From Treponema rectale (GTDB lineage: Bacteria > Spirochaetota > Spirochaetia > Treponematales > Treponemataceae), in contig NZ_JACHFR010000001.1 of assembly GCF_014202035.1 (NCBI RefSeq), positions 62,001-126,000 on the forward strand: 64,000 nucleotides of DNA, read 5' to 3'. The position numbers were made by a program, and so were the translations under genes. Below, piece after piece: positions 25,868 to 33,366 of this stretch. Each line of letters begins with the position of its first letter. Position 1 is the stretch's first letter. Below the pieces are notes generated by a model that was not told where the DNA came from, made no database searches, and saw nothing but the letters and a program-made list of their open reading frames with translations.

Positions 25868-26170
25868 CTACTTAACTTTCAAGATTTCTTCTTCCGAAAG
25901 CCCCGTACATTCCTCTATAATTTGTACGGAAACATTTTTCTGCATCAGTTTCCTTGCCGTTTCAATCCTGGCATTCCGTGTTCCTTCGCTAAGTCCAGCT
26001 GCATGTCCCCGGCGTTCAGCTTCTTCCGTCTTTACCTGTATGTCCGTTTCGTAGTCATATTCGTTGAATACCATGCTTATCACCTCCGAAGCCTTGCGGC
26101 GCAGGTAATCGGGAAGAAGGTTCTGCTTCTGCGCCTTAAGTACTGCCCTTGTCATGAAGTCGGATGCTTT
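25868..26170 (-). pseudogene. Duplicated C-terminal fragment of the adjacent Rpn-type gene
   Basis: The encoded 95 residues repeat the C-terminal third of the Rpn-type protein at 26190-27077 almost exactly for about 70 residues (from Met-Thr-Arg-Ala-Val-Leu-Lys). They then switch to a different tail, with Val-Ser-Val-Gln-Ile-Ile-Glu-Glu-Cys-Thr in place of Val-Glu-Gln-Val-Ser-Gln-Ile-Ser. There is no nuclease core and no promoter of its own. It is a tandem partial duplication, best called a fragment or a spare tail. An open frame begins at 26155, but translation is unsupported. Confidence 0.75.
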
Positions 26171-26189
26171 TTCTTCTGCAAGGCAATCT

Positions 26190-27077
26190 CTATTTAATTT
26201 TCAAGATTTCCTCTTCCGAAAGTCCTGAAATCTGTGAAACCTGTTCTACAGATAAAGAAAGCCTGAGGGCATTTCTCGCCGTTTCAATCCTGGCATTCCG
26301 TGTTCCCTCTTCCAGTCCGGCTGCATGTCCCCGGCGTTCAGCTTCTTCCGTCTTTACCTGTATGTCCGTTTCGTAGTCATATTCGTTGAATACCATGCTT
26401 ATCACCTCCGAAGCCTTGCGGCGCAGGTAATCGGGAAGAAGGTTCTGCTTCTGCGCCTTAAGTACTGCCCTTGTCATGAAGTCGGATGCTCCGCTGCTTT
26501 TTTCTTCTTCTACAAGGCTGATGAATTTTACATAATTATCCAGCGGCTTGCAAGAAGAAAAGTCCAGCGTACATTCCGGATGCTTTATGTTGAACACCTT
26601 TACGTTAAGCTCAAGGGGAACTTCACTTCCTGCCTTTTTATCAATGAAGGAATCTGACAGCCTGAGTATTTTCTGCGGAGGATAGTTCCTGCTTCCGTTG
26701 TAGATGACGTAGAACTCCGGTGAAGGAATCATCTTTCGTTCCGTTGAAAACTTAAGCCTTGAATCCACAATCCTTTCATAGATGCGGGAACAATAAATCA
26801 GAAAGCGCAGGGGCATGTTTTCGTTTACTGAAGACTGGTGCTCCAGCAGGACGACAAGCTTTCCGTTGACGAGCATGGATATGTCGTTGCAGAAAGACTT
26901 GTAGATTACCTGCTCAATCTTTACGTCTTCAAGAACCGTATCTTCAGGCGAAAGTGAATTTCCTGAAATGCAGTTGTACAGTTCAATAAAGTTTTTCTTT
27001 CCAACAACTGCATCTTTTGAAAAATAGTCTACGAAGAGACTGTCCTTAACCGTTCGGTTTTCATTTTCTTTTTCCAT
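26190..27077 (-). CDS. Rpn-family PD-(D/E)XK protein, second subgroup (295 aa)
   Basis: It is related in fold but not close in sequence to the Rpn genes at 22.0 and 57.7 kb. The nuclease core has Asp-Ile-Ser-Met-Leu-Val-Asn-Gly then Leu-Val-Val-Leu-Leu-Glu-His-Gln-Ser-Ser, the subgroup's Glu-x-Gln active-site pattern, followed by Asn-Met-Pro-Leu-Arg. The C-terminal tail ends Gly-Leu-Ser-Glu-Glu-Glu-Ile-Leu-Lys-Ile-Lys. I start at 27077 (Met-Glu-Lys-Glu-Asn-Glu); an upstream in-frame ATG at 27170 would add an improbable 31 residues reading through the conserved upstream motif. There is no Shine-Dalgarno sequence. Its 3' third is duplicated downstream. DNA cleavage or recombination is the family role. 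Confidence 0.82.
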   Translation of the reverse strand: MEKENENRTVKDSLFVDYFSKDAVVGKKNFIELYNCISGNSLSPEDTVLEDVKIEQVIYKSFCNDISMLVNGKLVVLLEHQSSVNENMPLRFLIYCSRIYERIVDSRLKFSTERKMIPSPEFYVIYNGSRNYPPQKILRLSDSFIDKKAGSEVPLELNVKVFNIKHPECTLDFSSCKPLDNYVKFISLVEEEKSSGASDFMTRAVLKAQKQNLLPDYLRRKASEVISMVFNEYDYETDIQVKTEEAERRGHAAGLEEGTRNARIETARNALRLSLSVEQVSQISGLSEEEILKIK

Positions 27078-27079
27078 AC

Positions 27080-27116
27080 ATATATATTTGCACTGAATTT
27101 TCAAAATCTGCACAAA
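27080..27116 (-). promoter_or_regulatory. Conserved upstream motif, Rpn copy at 27.1 kb
   Basis: On the minus strand: TTTGTGCAGATTTT, GAAAATT, CAGTGCAAA and TATATAT, ending only about three bases before the ATG at 27077. In this copy the motif itself occupies the position of the ribosome binding site. Confidence 0.6.
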
Positions 27117-27238
27117 TATGCATGAAAACAAAAATCCCTTTCGGGGAAAGCTTTTGACCTTCTCCCGCATAAATAATGATTTATTATGAAAATATTTAGC
27201 CTTGCTATATATTTTAACGAACTTATGTTAAGGGAATA

Positions 27239-27437
27239 TAAAAAAAGGGGATGTCCAATAAGTATGAGTCATTGCCGTGCTCGACACGGCAATCTCTTGT
27301 ATTGAGGGGGTAGTACAAACCCTCAAAACGGCGAAGTCAAGGCTTTAAGCGTTAGCGTGCCTTGACTCGACGTATTGTAATTAAATAGATTTTCGGGTCT
27401 AGCCCGAAAATGACAGTTTTTGAACTTATTGGTCATC
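27239..27437. repeat. Palindromic element copy 4 (with inserted GTCAAGGC hairpin module)
   Basis: It begins with an A-run and GGGGATGTCCAATAAGT and ends CTTATTGGTCATC. It reads in the opposite internal orientation to copy 3 and carries the extra module with the GAGGG and GTCAAGGC stems between its two core hairpins. It lies 37 bp after the stop of the truncated Rpn copy. The flanks on both sides match those of copy 3, so element and Rpn 3' region were duplicated together. It fills most of the gap between the Rpn genes. Confidence 0.85.
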
Positions 27438-27473
27438 TATAGCAGGGCTTTTAATTCAGATCTTGCAAGAAAA

Positions 27474-28033
27474 TTATTTTATGTTTTTGATGTCGTTTTC
27501 TGACAAGCCTGTACATTTGATAACTGTCTGCAGGGAAACCCCTTCCCGCAGGAGTTTACCGGCTGTTTCAACGGCTTTTTGACGGGCACCTTCTGCCCTT
27601 CCTTCAGCAAGGCCGGCTTCACGGGCATATTCCTTTTCTTCTTCAAGTATGTCCATAAAATACATGTATTCATCCTCCATCTCGGGTCTGGATTTTGCAC
27701 GGAGGGTGTTTTCCTCAAGAAGTTTTGAGAAAGAAGAAGTTGCTTTGGATTCATAAATAAAACGCAGTACGTCCCTTAGTTCTTCGTCCTGAATCTTGCT
27801 CCATGCACTTGAATTATAAAATACGGCATGGGTTTTGTCATCATAAATCAGGGCGTCTGTTTCTGTAAAACGGTTTTTCTTCGTGTACACGGGCAGTCCC
27901 ATTCCGAAAGGATCCTCTTCACAGATGAAAACGATGTAGGTTTCCTTAAGGTTCCTGAATTTAGTGCGGCGCCTTACGGTTGCAACGTCACAGGCTCCTT
28001 GATAGTAGCGGGCCCTCAGCAGCAGGTCATCAT
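27474..28033 (-). pseudogene. 5'-truncated Rpn-family copy
   Basis: It matches residues from about Asp86-Asp-Leu-Leu-Leu to the end of the Rpn protein at 22020-22880 at very high identity, but the start, Asp66 and Glu79/Gln81 are missing. The break is abrupt at 28033/28034, where the A-run of the next operon's terminator begins. It has fewer Glu-Gly-Arg repeats in the tail than the full copy. A remaining in-frame ATG (27902) could give 142 residues without a nuclease core, which I consider non-functional. Confidence 0.88.
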
Positions 28034-28070
28034 AAAAAAAAAGACCGTATCCTGTTACGGATACGGTCCC
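28034..28070 (-). terminator. Terminator of the nucleic-acid scavenging operon
   Basis: On the minus strand GACCGTATCC pairs with GGATACGGTC across a short loop, followed by eight or more T. It is 23 bp after the 5'-nucleotidase stop and abuts the truncated Rpn copy. Confidence 0.9.
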
Positions 28071-28092
28071 TGCTGTCAGTTATAAACTGAGT

Positions 28093-29706
28093 TTATTCAG
28101 CTATGAGTACCTGAGGAATTTCGCTCCAGCTTTTGCGTACTGTTCCCCAGTTTTTGAGCTGGTCAATTACAGCGTCACGGAAAGGAATGTATGTGTTGTT
28201 TGCAGAAATTGAGCCTGCTTTAATACCTTCAGAGATAACGGTGTATTTATCACCGCCTTCTGCCATAAAGTCATTTACAACACAAGTATATGTTTCGTTA
28301 TCCTGTACAGTGCGTCCGTCATCAAGAACAATTCTTGTTACACGGGAACCTTCCGGCATTCTTGAAGTGTAATATACTTTTCCGCCTGCAAACTGACCGG
28401 CACGGAAACCTACGCTGTTAATTCCGTGGTCAACAATTTTCTTAAGGTCTTTTCCTTTAAGAGTAAGAACAACACCTGTATTATCAAAAGGAATGAGTTC
28501 CCACATGTCATTTACTGTAAGTGTTCCGGCTTTTACAGTCTTGCGGAGTCCGCCGCCGTTTGTAACGGCAAAGTCTGTTTTGTACGCAGCCTTCATTGCA
28601 GAAGCAATTGTATAACCAAGAGGTGTAACATTTGGAACAGTTTCTTCATGGCTCAGTTCATTTTCTACAAGACAGATTTTTTCTCCCAGCGCTGCCCCAT
28701 ATTTTGCTTTGTATTCAGCGATAAGAGAAAGAATTTCAGGATCTTCTGTAATTGCATCCTTGTTTTTGAATACTTCAATTACATTTCCTTTTGCACTCTT
28801 AAGTCCTGCTTCATTGAATGTAAGTTTAATCTGGCTGATTGCACGACCGTAGTTATAAGCCTGAACAACAGGTTTTCCGTTGAGTGTGCCGTTTACATAT
28901 TCGTGGCTGTGACCGGTTATGATTGCATCCACTCCTTTGAGTTTTGCAACATCTTCGAGTTCAAATTTGTCAGAAACATCATTGCTTGCAGAAACTGGAG
29001 TTTTTGTAAGACGGTTTTCGTGACTTCCGATGTGACTGAGAACAATGACAGCTTCAGGAGCATAGCTGGCTTCTACCTTGCGGAGAACCTTGCGGATGCA
29101 TTCAGCAGGATCGAGGAATTCAAAGTTTTCGATTCTTTTTTTACTTGCAGTGAAGACTGTGTCTTTTGTTGCTGCACCGATGATGCAGATAAGATGTCCG
29201 CCTACATAGCAGAGTTCGTATTCTTTGCACCATTCAGGAATTTTACCGGTTCTTTTATCAATGAGATTGCAGGCGATAAAATTAAAGCCGCCGTCTTTTT
29301 CCCACTGCTGGAACATCTGGTCTCCCCAGTCAAATTCATGGTTGCCGATTGTACTTGTAACTACTCCGACCTTCTTGAAAAAATCGCTCATGATTTTTCC
29401 CTGACTGAGGTTAGAAAGGGCACTTCCCTGATAGTTATCTCCGGCTGTGACAAAAATGCTTTCCGGGTTTGCGAGCTGAAGTTCTTTTATTACTTCGCTG
29501 AGTTTTGCTCCGCCAGGATTTTTTCCGGCAAGGTCTTCTTCAATTGTTCCGTGAATATCGTTTACTGCAAAGATGCTGACATACTTTGATTTTCCGTTTT
29601 CAAGAAACTGCGATGCAGAGTTTGTTGTTCCGTATGAAGGAATTTTTTCTGCAAACACGCTCATGCTGAGAAGTGCAGCTGTAAAAAATGTAATTATCTT
29701 TTTCAT
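28093..29706 (-). CDS. Secreted 5'-nucleotidase / UDP-sugar hydrolase family phosphatase
   Basis: A signal peptide (about 19 residues ending Phe-Ala-Glu) directs it to the periplasm or surface. The metallophosphatase domain shows Asn-Asp-Ile-His-Gly, Gly-Asp-Asn-Tyr-Gln-Gly, Gly-Asn-His-Glu-Phe-Asp-Trp-Gly and Gly-His-Ser-His-Glu. The C-terminal substrate domain has Thr-Asn-Gly-Gly-Gly-Leu-Arg and Pro-Phe-Asp-Asn-Thr. Length (537 aa) is normal. It would remove phosphate from nucleotides so that nucleosides can be imported. It is the last gene of a tight operon beginning with a secreted nuclease, which fits sequential breakdown of nucleic acid. Its ATG is 23 bp after the preceding gene. Confidence 0.93.
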   Translation of the reverse strand: MKKIITFFTAALLSMSVFAEKIPSYGTTNSASQFLENGKSKYVSIFAVNDIHGTIEEDLAGKNPGGAKLSEVIKELQLANPESIFVTAGDNYQGSALSNLSQGKIMSDFFKKVGVVTSTIGNHEFDWGDQMFQQWEKDGGFNFIACNLIDKRTGKIPEWCKEYELCYVGGHLICIIGAATKDTVFTASKKRIENFEFLDPAECIRKVLRKVEASYAPEAVIVLSHIGSHENRLTKTPVSASNDVSDKFELEDVAKLKGVDAIITGHSHEYVNGTLNGKPVVQAYNYGRAISQIKLTFNEAGLKSAKGNVIEVFKNKDAITEDPEILSLIAEYKAKYGAALGEKICLVENELSHEETVPNVTPLGYTIASAMKAAYKTDFAVTNGGGLRKTVKAGTLTVNDMWELIPFDNTGVVLTLKGKDLKKIVDHGINSVGFRAGQFAGGKVYYTSRMPEGSRVTRIVLDDGRTVQDNETYTCVVNDFMAEGGDKYTVISEGIKAGSISANNTYIPFRDAVIDQLKNWGTVRKSWSEIPQVLIAE

Positions 29707-29729
29707 TTAGTTTCTCCTTAGTCCGTGTT

Positions 29730-31601
29730 TTAGTCCAGTTTGATTCTTCCGTTGAGGGTGAAGCTTGAGATGCGTTCATCGTTGTAACGTGAATATGAAG
29801 GGGATGTTACATATTCGGCAGAGATTTCAAGCTGTTTAACAGGTGTAAAGGTTACTCCGGCACGAAGCTGTGTAAAATCCATGAATTCCTGTTCAGGAAG
29901 ATTTGCATAGTCATCCCATTCGGTAAGTTCTGAATTCTTGTAGTAATGAGCTTTTCCAAAGAGAGTAACCGGAATGCTTGTTACGTCTTCAAGAGGAACA
30001 CTAACTCCTGCTTCAAATCCAATGCCGTTTACTTTTGAATCATACATGAATGCTTCTGCACCGGCTGTAAGGTTTACAATGTCGTAAGCGATAAAGTACT
30101 GCGGGTTGAATTCAAGTTTTGCTTTTGCAATTGCTGCTGACTTAAGGTTTGCAATGTAATAGTCAGAGTCAACTGTGTATCCGTAAAAACGGTCTTCTGT
30201 TGTATTGTAGGTTTCGTGGCTGAAGTATGCGCTCTTAAGCTGTCCTTCTGCAGAGAGTTTTAATCCGAAGGCACGGGCTGCGGCTTTTGCTGCAAAGGAC
30301 CATGCACTCTGGTAGTCATCATCTTCTACATCGCGGTCTTTATAGTTAAGGAACATTCCTTCAACAGATGCGTCAAAAGAAACAAATCCTGCTCTTTCGA
30401 ATGATGCAAATGCGTCTACTGCAAAGTTTTTGTTAGAAACCAGGGCATCGCTGTAGATTCCGTCGATTCCTGCAAAAACATTTGCACTTAATGCTTCCAG
30501 GAACAGGTTGTAGCGAACGCCAGCCTTAAATGCAAGTTCTCCTTCAAGACCTTCATAATAATCAAGGGCCATTGTGTCATAGTTTTCTGCAGTCTGTTTT
30601 TCTCCGCCTGCAAGACCTGCTGCAAAGTTTGCCTGAAGTCCTTTTATAAGTCCTTTCTTGAGCGAAACGTCAACTGCTGCTCCCCCTTCTGTCTGTCCTG
30701 CAAGATAAGAAGTAATGTTCTGTCCTACAGTAAGGCGTTTGCCAAGGAAATCAATTCTAGTATCTGCTACGCCGCCAATGTTTGTTACTTTAATGTAAGC
30801 TGAAGAAACTGCATCAAGAGCTTCTGCTGAAGAGCCTGAACCTTTTGCAACTTTTGAGAATTCTTTCTTTGCTTTCATTTTAAGCTGCGCAGTTTTTTTG
30901 AGGCTGTCGCTGTATGTCTGATAGTCAATCTGATTTACATCAGAGGTTCCTAAAGAAGAATACTCAACCTGGTCAATTGCAGATGAGATTGTGTATTTAA
31001 GATCCTGATAAAGAGCTTCTGCATCTGCCCATTTTGTTGAATCCCAGATAACGTCTTTAGCATTTTCTACAGTTGATCCCTTGATGAACTGATAGCGGCC
31101 TGTTGATGAGCCGTATGCTGTTGCAGGCCATGGGGTTCCGTCTGTAAATCCAAGGGCTGCCGGTGAAGGAAGTCCGTATTTTTTCCAGTTTGCTTCGTAC
31201 CAGTCAATCATCGGCTGGATGAGGGAGTAATGGTTTGTATTGCTGGTTTCTGAATAGCTTGAAGTACCGGTGATTGCATCATTAAGAAGGTTAAGGTCAA
31301 TGCCAAGACCGACTTCATATCCGATTCCGGAACGGTCTTCAATACCGTCTTCTTTTTCTACAGACCATTCGCTGGCTTTGCTGAATCCGCCTTTGATTGT
31401 TACATCAAGGTCTGCATTGTATTCACTGGAAAGACCAGGAATTTCTGAAACTGTTTCGTTTTTGTCAATGTTGAACAGTCCTGATGAGAATGTAACGTCT
31501 GCTGAAAATTCAGGATGAAGCGCTGTACTGCTTTCCTGTGCTGCAGCCGGAAGTGCAAGCAGTGCACCTGCGGCAAAAATTGCTAATCTTGTTTTTTTCA
31601 T
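29730..31601 (-). CDS. Outer-membrane beta-barrel protein (623 aa)
   Basis: A clear signal peptide (about 21 residues ending Ala-Ala-Ala-Gln) is followed by a long beta-rich chain with alternating aromatic and small residues and many Tyr, Phe and Gly positions. This is typical of large outer-membrane barrels; the last strand is Ser-Phe-Thr-Leu-Asn-Gly-Arg-Ile-Lys-Leu-Asp. The region at about residues 110-250 looks helical and soluble. No known family is recognised with certainty. Its place between a lipoprotein and a 5'-nucleotidase, in one operon with a nuclease, suggests a channel for oligonucleotides or nucleosides. That role is inference only. Confidence 0.75.
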   Translation of the reverse strand: MKKTRLAIFAAGALLALPAAAQESSTALHPEFSADVTFSSGLFNIDKNETVSEIPGLSSEYNADLDVTIKGGFSKASEWSVEKEDGIEDRSGIGYEVGLGIDLNLLNDAITGTSSYSETSNTNHYSLIQPMIDWYEANWKKYGLPSPAALGFTDGTPWPATAYGSSTGRYQFIKGSTVENAKDVIWDSTKWADAEALYQDLKYTISSAIDQVEYSSLGTSDVNQIDYQTYSDSLKKTAQLKMKAKKEFSKVAKGSGSSAEALDAVSSAYIKVTNIGGVADTRIDFLGKRLTVGQNITSYLAGQTEGGAAVDVSLKKGLIKGLQANFAAGLAGGEKQTAENYDTMALDYYEGLEGELAFKAGVRYNLFLEALSANVFAGIDGIYSDALVSNKNFAVDAFASFERAGFVSFDASVEGMFLNYKDRDVEDDDYQSAWSFAAKAAARAFGLKLSAEGQLKSAYFSHETYNTTEDRFYGYTVDSDYYIANLKSAAIAKAKLEFNPQYFIAYDIVNLTAGAEAFMYDSKVNGIGFEAGVSVPLEDVTSIPVTLFGKAHYYKNSELTEWDDYANLPEQEFMDFTQLRAGVTFTPVKQLEISAEYVTSPSYSRYNDERISSFTLNGRIKLD

Positions 31602-31620
31602 ATTTTATCCTGCCTTCCTT

Positions 31621-33354
31621 TTATTTTTTATAGAATGTAAATTCAAATGCATTACCGGTACCGGTTCCGTAGGTTGTGAATTTTTCCGGGTAGTATTCAA
31701 GGGCCTGAACAACTCCGGAATTGTTTACGGCAGCTTTATTGTTGATGACGTAAGTTCCGTTAGACTGTTTTTCCAGTGACCAGAGAGAGTAGTCACTTGG
31801 AGAGCTTTCAAACGTAAGTCCGGAGTCTTTTGATTTACTTGTAAGGAACTTGTTGTTGAAGGTGAATGTATAGTAACCTTCATTATCTATTGTTACACAC
31901 ACTGCTGCCATTCCGCTTTCGTACGGAATAGGTTCATCAACAAGTGATACACAGCTCAATACACCTGAATTATTGGTTGAACCCATAATTACTTTATTAT
32001 TTTTCTGAACAATAAGTACTACATCATTATCAGATATTGAATCTGTCTCGATATAGTTTCCTGCTACAATAGAGTTCATGTTATAAGGAGTAATTATGGT
32101 TTTGATTTTATAATCTGTATAGCTTGTACCGTCTGCACTGAATACACGGAGTGTAAGCTTACCGGTAGTATCATCTTTTGAAGCAGAAAAATCAATTTCT
32201 GTTTCTCCAGATATGATGTTTGATTTCTGTTGCTTTCCGTTTATTACAAGTCTGATATTTCCTCCGTCAGAACTTACAGCAGGACTCTGTACAAGACTTG
32301 CATCATCAGAATAAAAGTTAATGGTTATAGAGTTTGTTCCTATTGTTGTTTTGAAAAAATCCTGAGAGTTTTCAAAATTAAAATAGGTGAGGGTTGTTTC
32401 TCCAATACTTGTATATGAAGTAGAATTTACTCTCAGTTCTCTGTAACCTGCCGTATTAGATACATCAGCTTTTGATTCTGTAGAAGAAGTTGTAAGCCAT
32501 TCACTTTCTTTAAATGAAGTATAACGGGTAAACCCTGGTTTTCGCTGCATCTGTTTAGAAAGTCCCCATGTAAGTCCGCTTCCTTCTCCGTCTTCAGGTC
32601 CAAGAGCATCAAGAACTTCTCCGTTACAGGTAAGTGTAAATCCGTCCTGTCCGCTGAAAGAGATTATTCCGTTAAAGGAAGCATCACTTATAACGTAAGC
32701 AGATGAAGTAAACCATGAACATCTCTGGCTGTAGATAACCAGTGCCTGTCCAGCAGGAAGTGTTATGCCTTCAAGTGGTACGCTTTGGTCCAAGTCTGAG
32801 CGGCGAACACCGTTAAGCCATACGTGGCGGTTTAAGTATACGTCAGATAAATCAAGTGTCTGAGAAGAGGCATTTGAAATTTCAAGGAACTGGTTGTTTT
32901 CTGACTTATAGCTGAAAGAAGAAGCATTGTAATATTCTGTAAAGAAAAGAGCTCCGGATTTTCTCGTTATCGAAGAACCTTTCTTTTTCAGTATTACTGA
33001 ATATGTAATGCTTTCGTCTTTTGAAGAAACTGTAACGAGAGTCGGATTATAAGAAAAATCAGTAGTATCTGTAATACACTGTGCTCCTCCTGATACAGAA
33101 ATCTTCGGTGTCAGAGTTTTACGGTTTGCAGAGCTTTCGTATAAATCAGACGGAACGGTAACAGTAATTGTTTTTGTTTCATCATTTATAGAGCCTGTAA
33201 GTGTGCTGGTCAGTACATCAGAATTAGCAGATTTAAGAAATGAAAATTCCGTGATGCGGGCCTGAGTGTATTCATCTTCATCAGAACATGAAATCATTAC
33301 AGCCGGTACTGCACATAAAAGAAGGGCCGCAAATAATCTGTTTAACTTTTTCAT
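31621..33354 (-). CDS. Lipoprotein with lamin-tail domain and a shared C-terminal module (577 aa)
   Basis: The lipobox is Ile-Ser-Cys (Cys near residue 23). Residues about 30-125 form a beta domain like DUF5018-type Ig modules. Residues about 133-300 resemble a lamin-tail (LTD) domain, with Phe-Phe-Thr-Glu-Tyr-Tyr-Asn and Asn-Gln-Phe-Leu-Glu-Ile-Ser-Asn. The last 150 residues are the module also found in the 883-residue lipoprotein, with Ser-Pro-Ser-Asp-Tyr-Ser-Leu-Trp. LTD domains often accompany secreted nucleases of the exonuclease/phosphatase fold, which matches the upstream gene 12 bp away. I infer a surface partner that binds nucleic acid or tethers the nuclease. Confidence 0.82.
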   Translation of the reverse strand: MKKLNRLFAALLLCAVPAVMISCSDEDEYTQARITEFSFLKSANSDVLTSTLTGSINDETKTITVTVPSDLYESSANRKTLTPKISVSGGAQCITDTTDFSYNPTLVTVSSKDESITYSVILKKKGSSITRKSGALFFTEYYNASSFSYKSENNQFLEISNASSQTLDLSDVYLNRHVWLNGVRRSDLDQSVPLEGITLPAGQALVIYSQRCSWFTSSAYVISDASFNGIISFSGQDGFTLTCNGEVLDALGPEDGEGSGLTWGLSKQMQRKPGFTRYTSFKESEWLTTSSTESKADVSNTAGYRELRVNSTSYTSIGETTLTYFNFENSQDFFKTTIGTNSITINFYSDDASLVQSPAVSSDGGNIRLVINGKQQKSNIISGETEIDFSASKDDTTGKLTLRVFSADGTSYTDYKIKTIITPYNMNSIVAGNYIETDSISDNDVVLIVQKNNKVIMGSTNNSGVLSCVSLVDEPIPYESGMAAVCVTIDNEGYYTFTFNNKFLTSKSKDSGLTFESSPSDYSLWSLEKQSNGTYVINNKAAVNNSGVVQALEYYPEKFTTYGTGTGNAFEFTFYKK

Positions 33355-33366
33355 TGCTTCACCTCC

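Noticed and set aside
25850-26657. Plus-strand open frames opposite the Rpn-type genes
   Set aside because: They mirror the duplicated coding sequence on the other strand and show no ribosome binding site or recognisable protein.
22020-28033. Classical insertion sequence or prophage in the Rpn region
   Set aside because: No DDE or HUH transposase, integrase or phage structural gene is seen. Rpn genes and palindromes are the only mobile-like parts.
28426-29589. Long (387-codon) plus-strand open frame opposite the 5'-nucleotidase gene
   Set aside because: The minus-strand frame has a full set of nucleotidase motifs and a signal peptide. The opposite frame is Cys/Phe-rich nonsense typical of antisense shadows.
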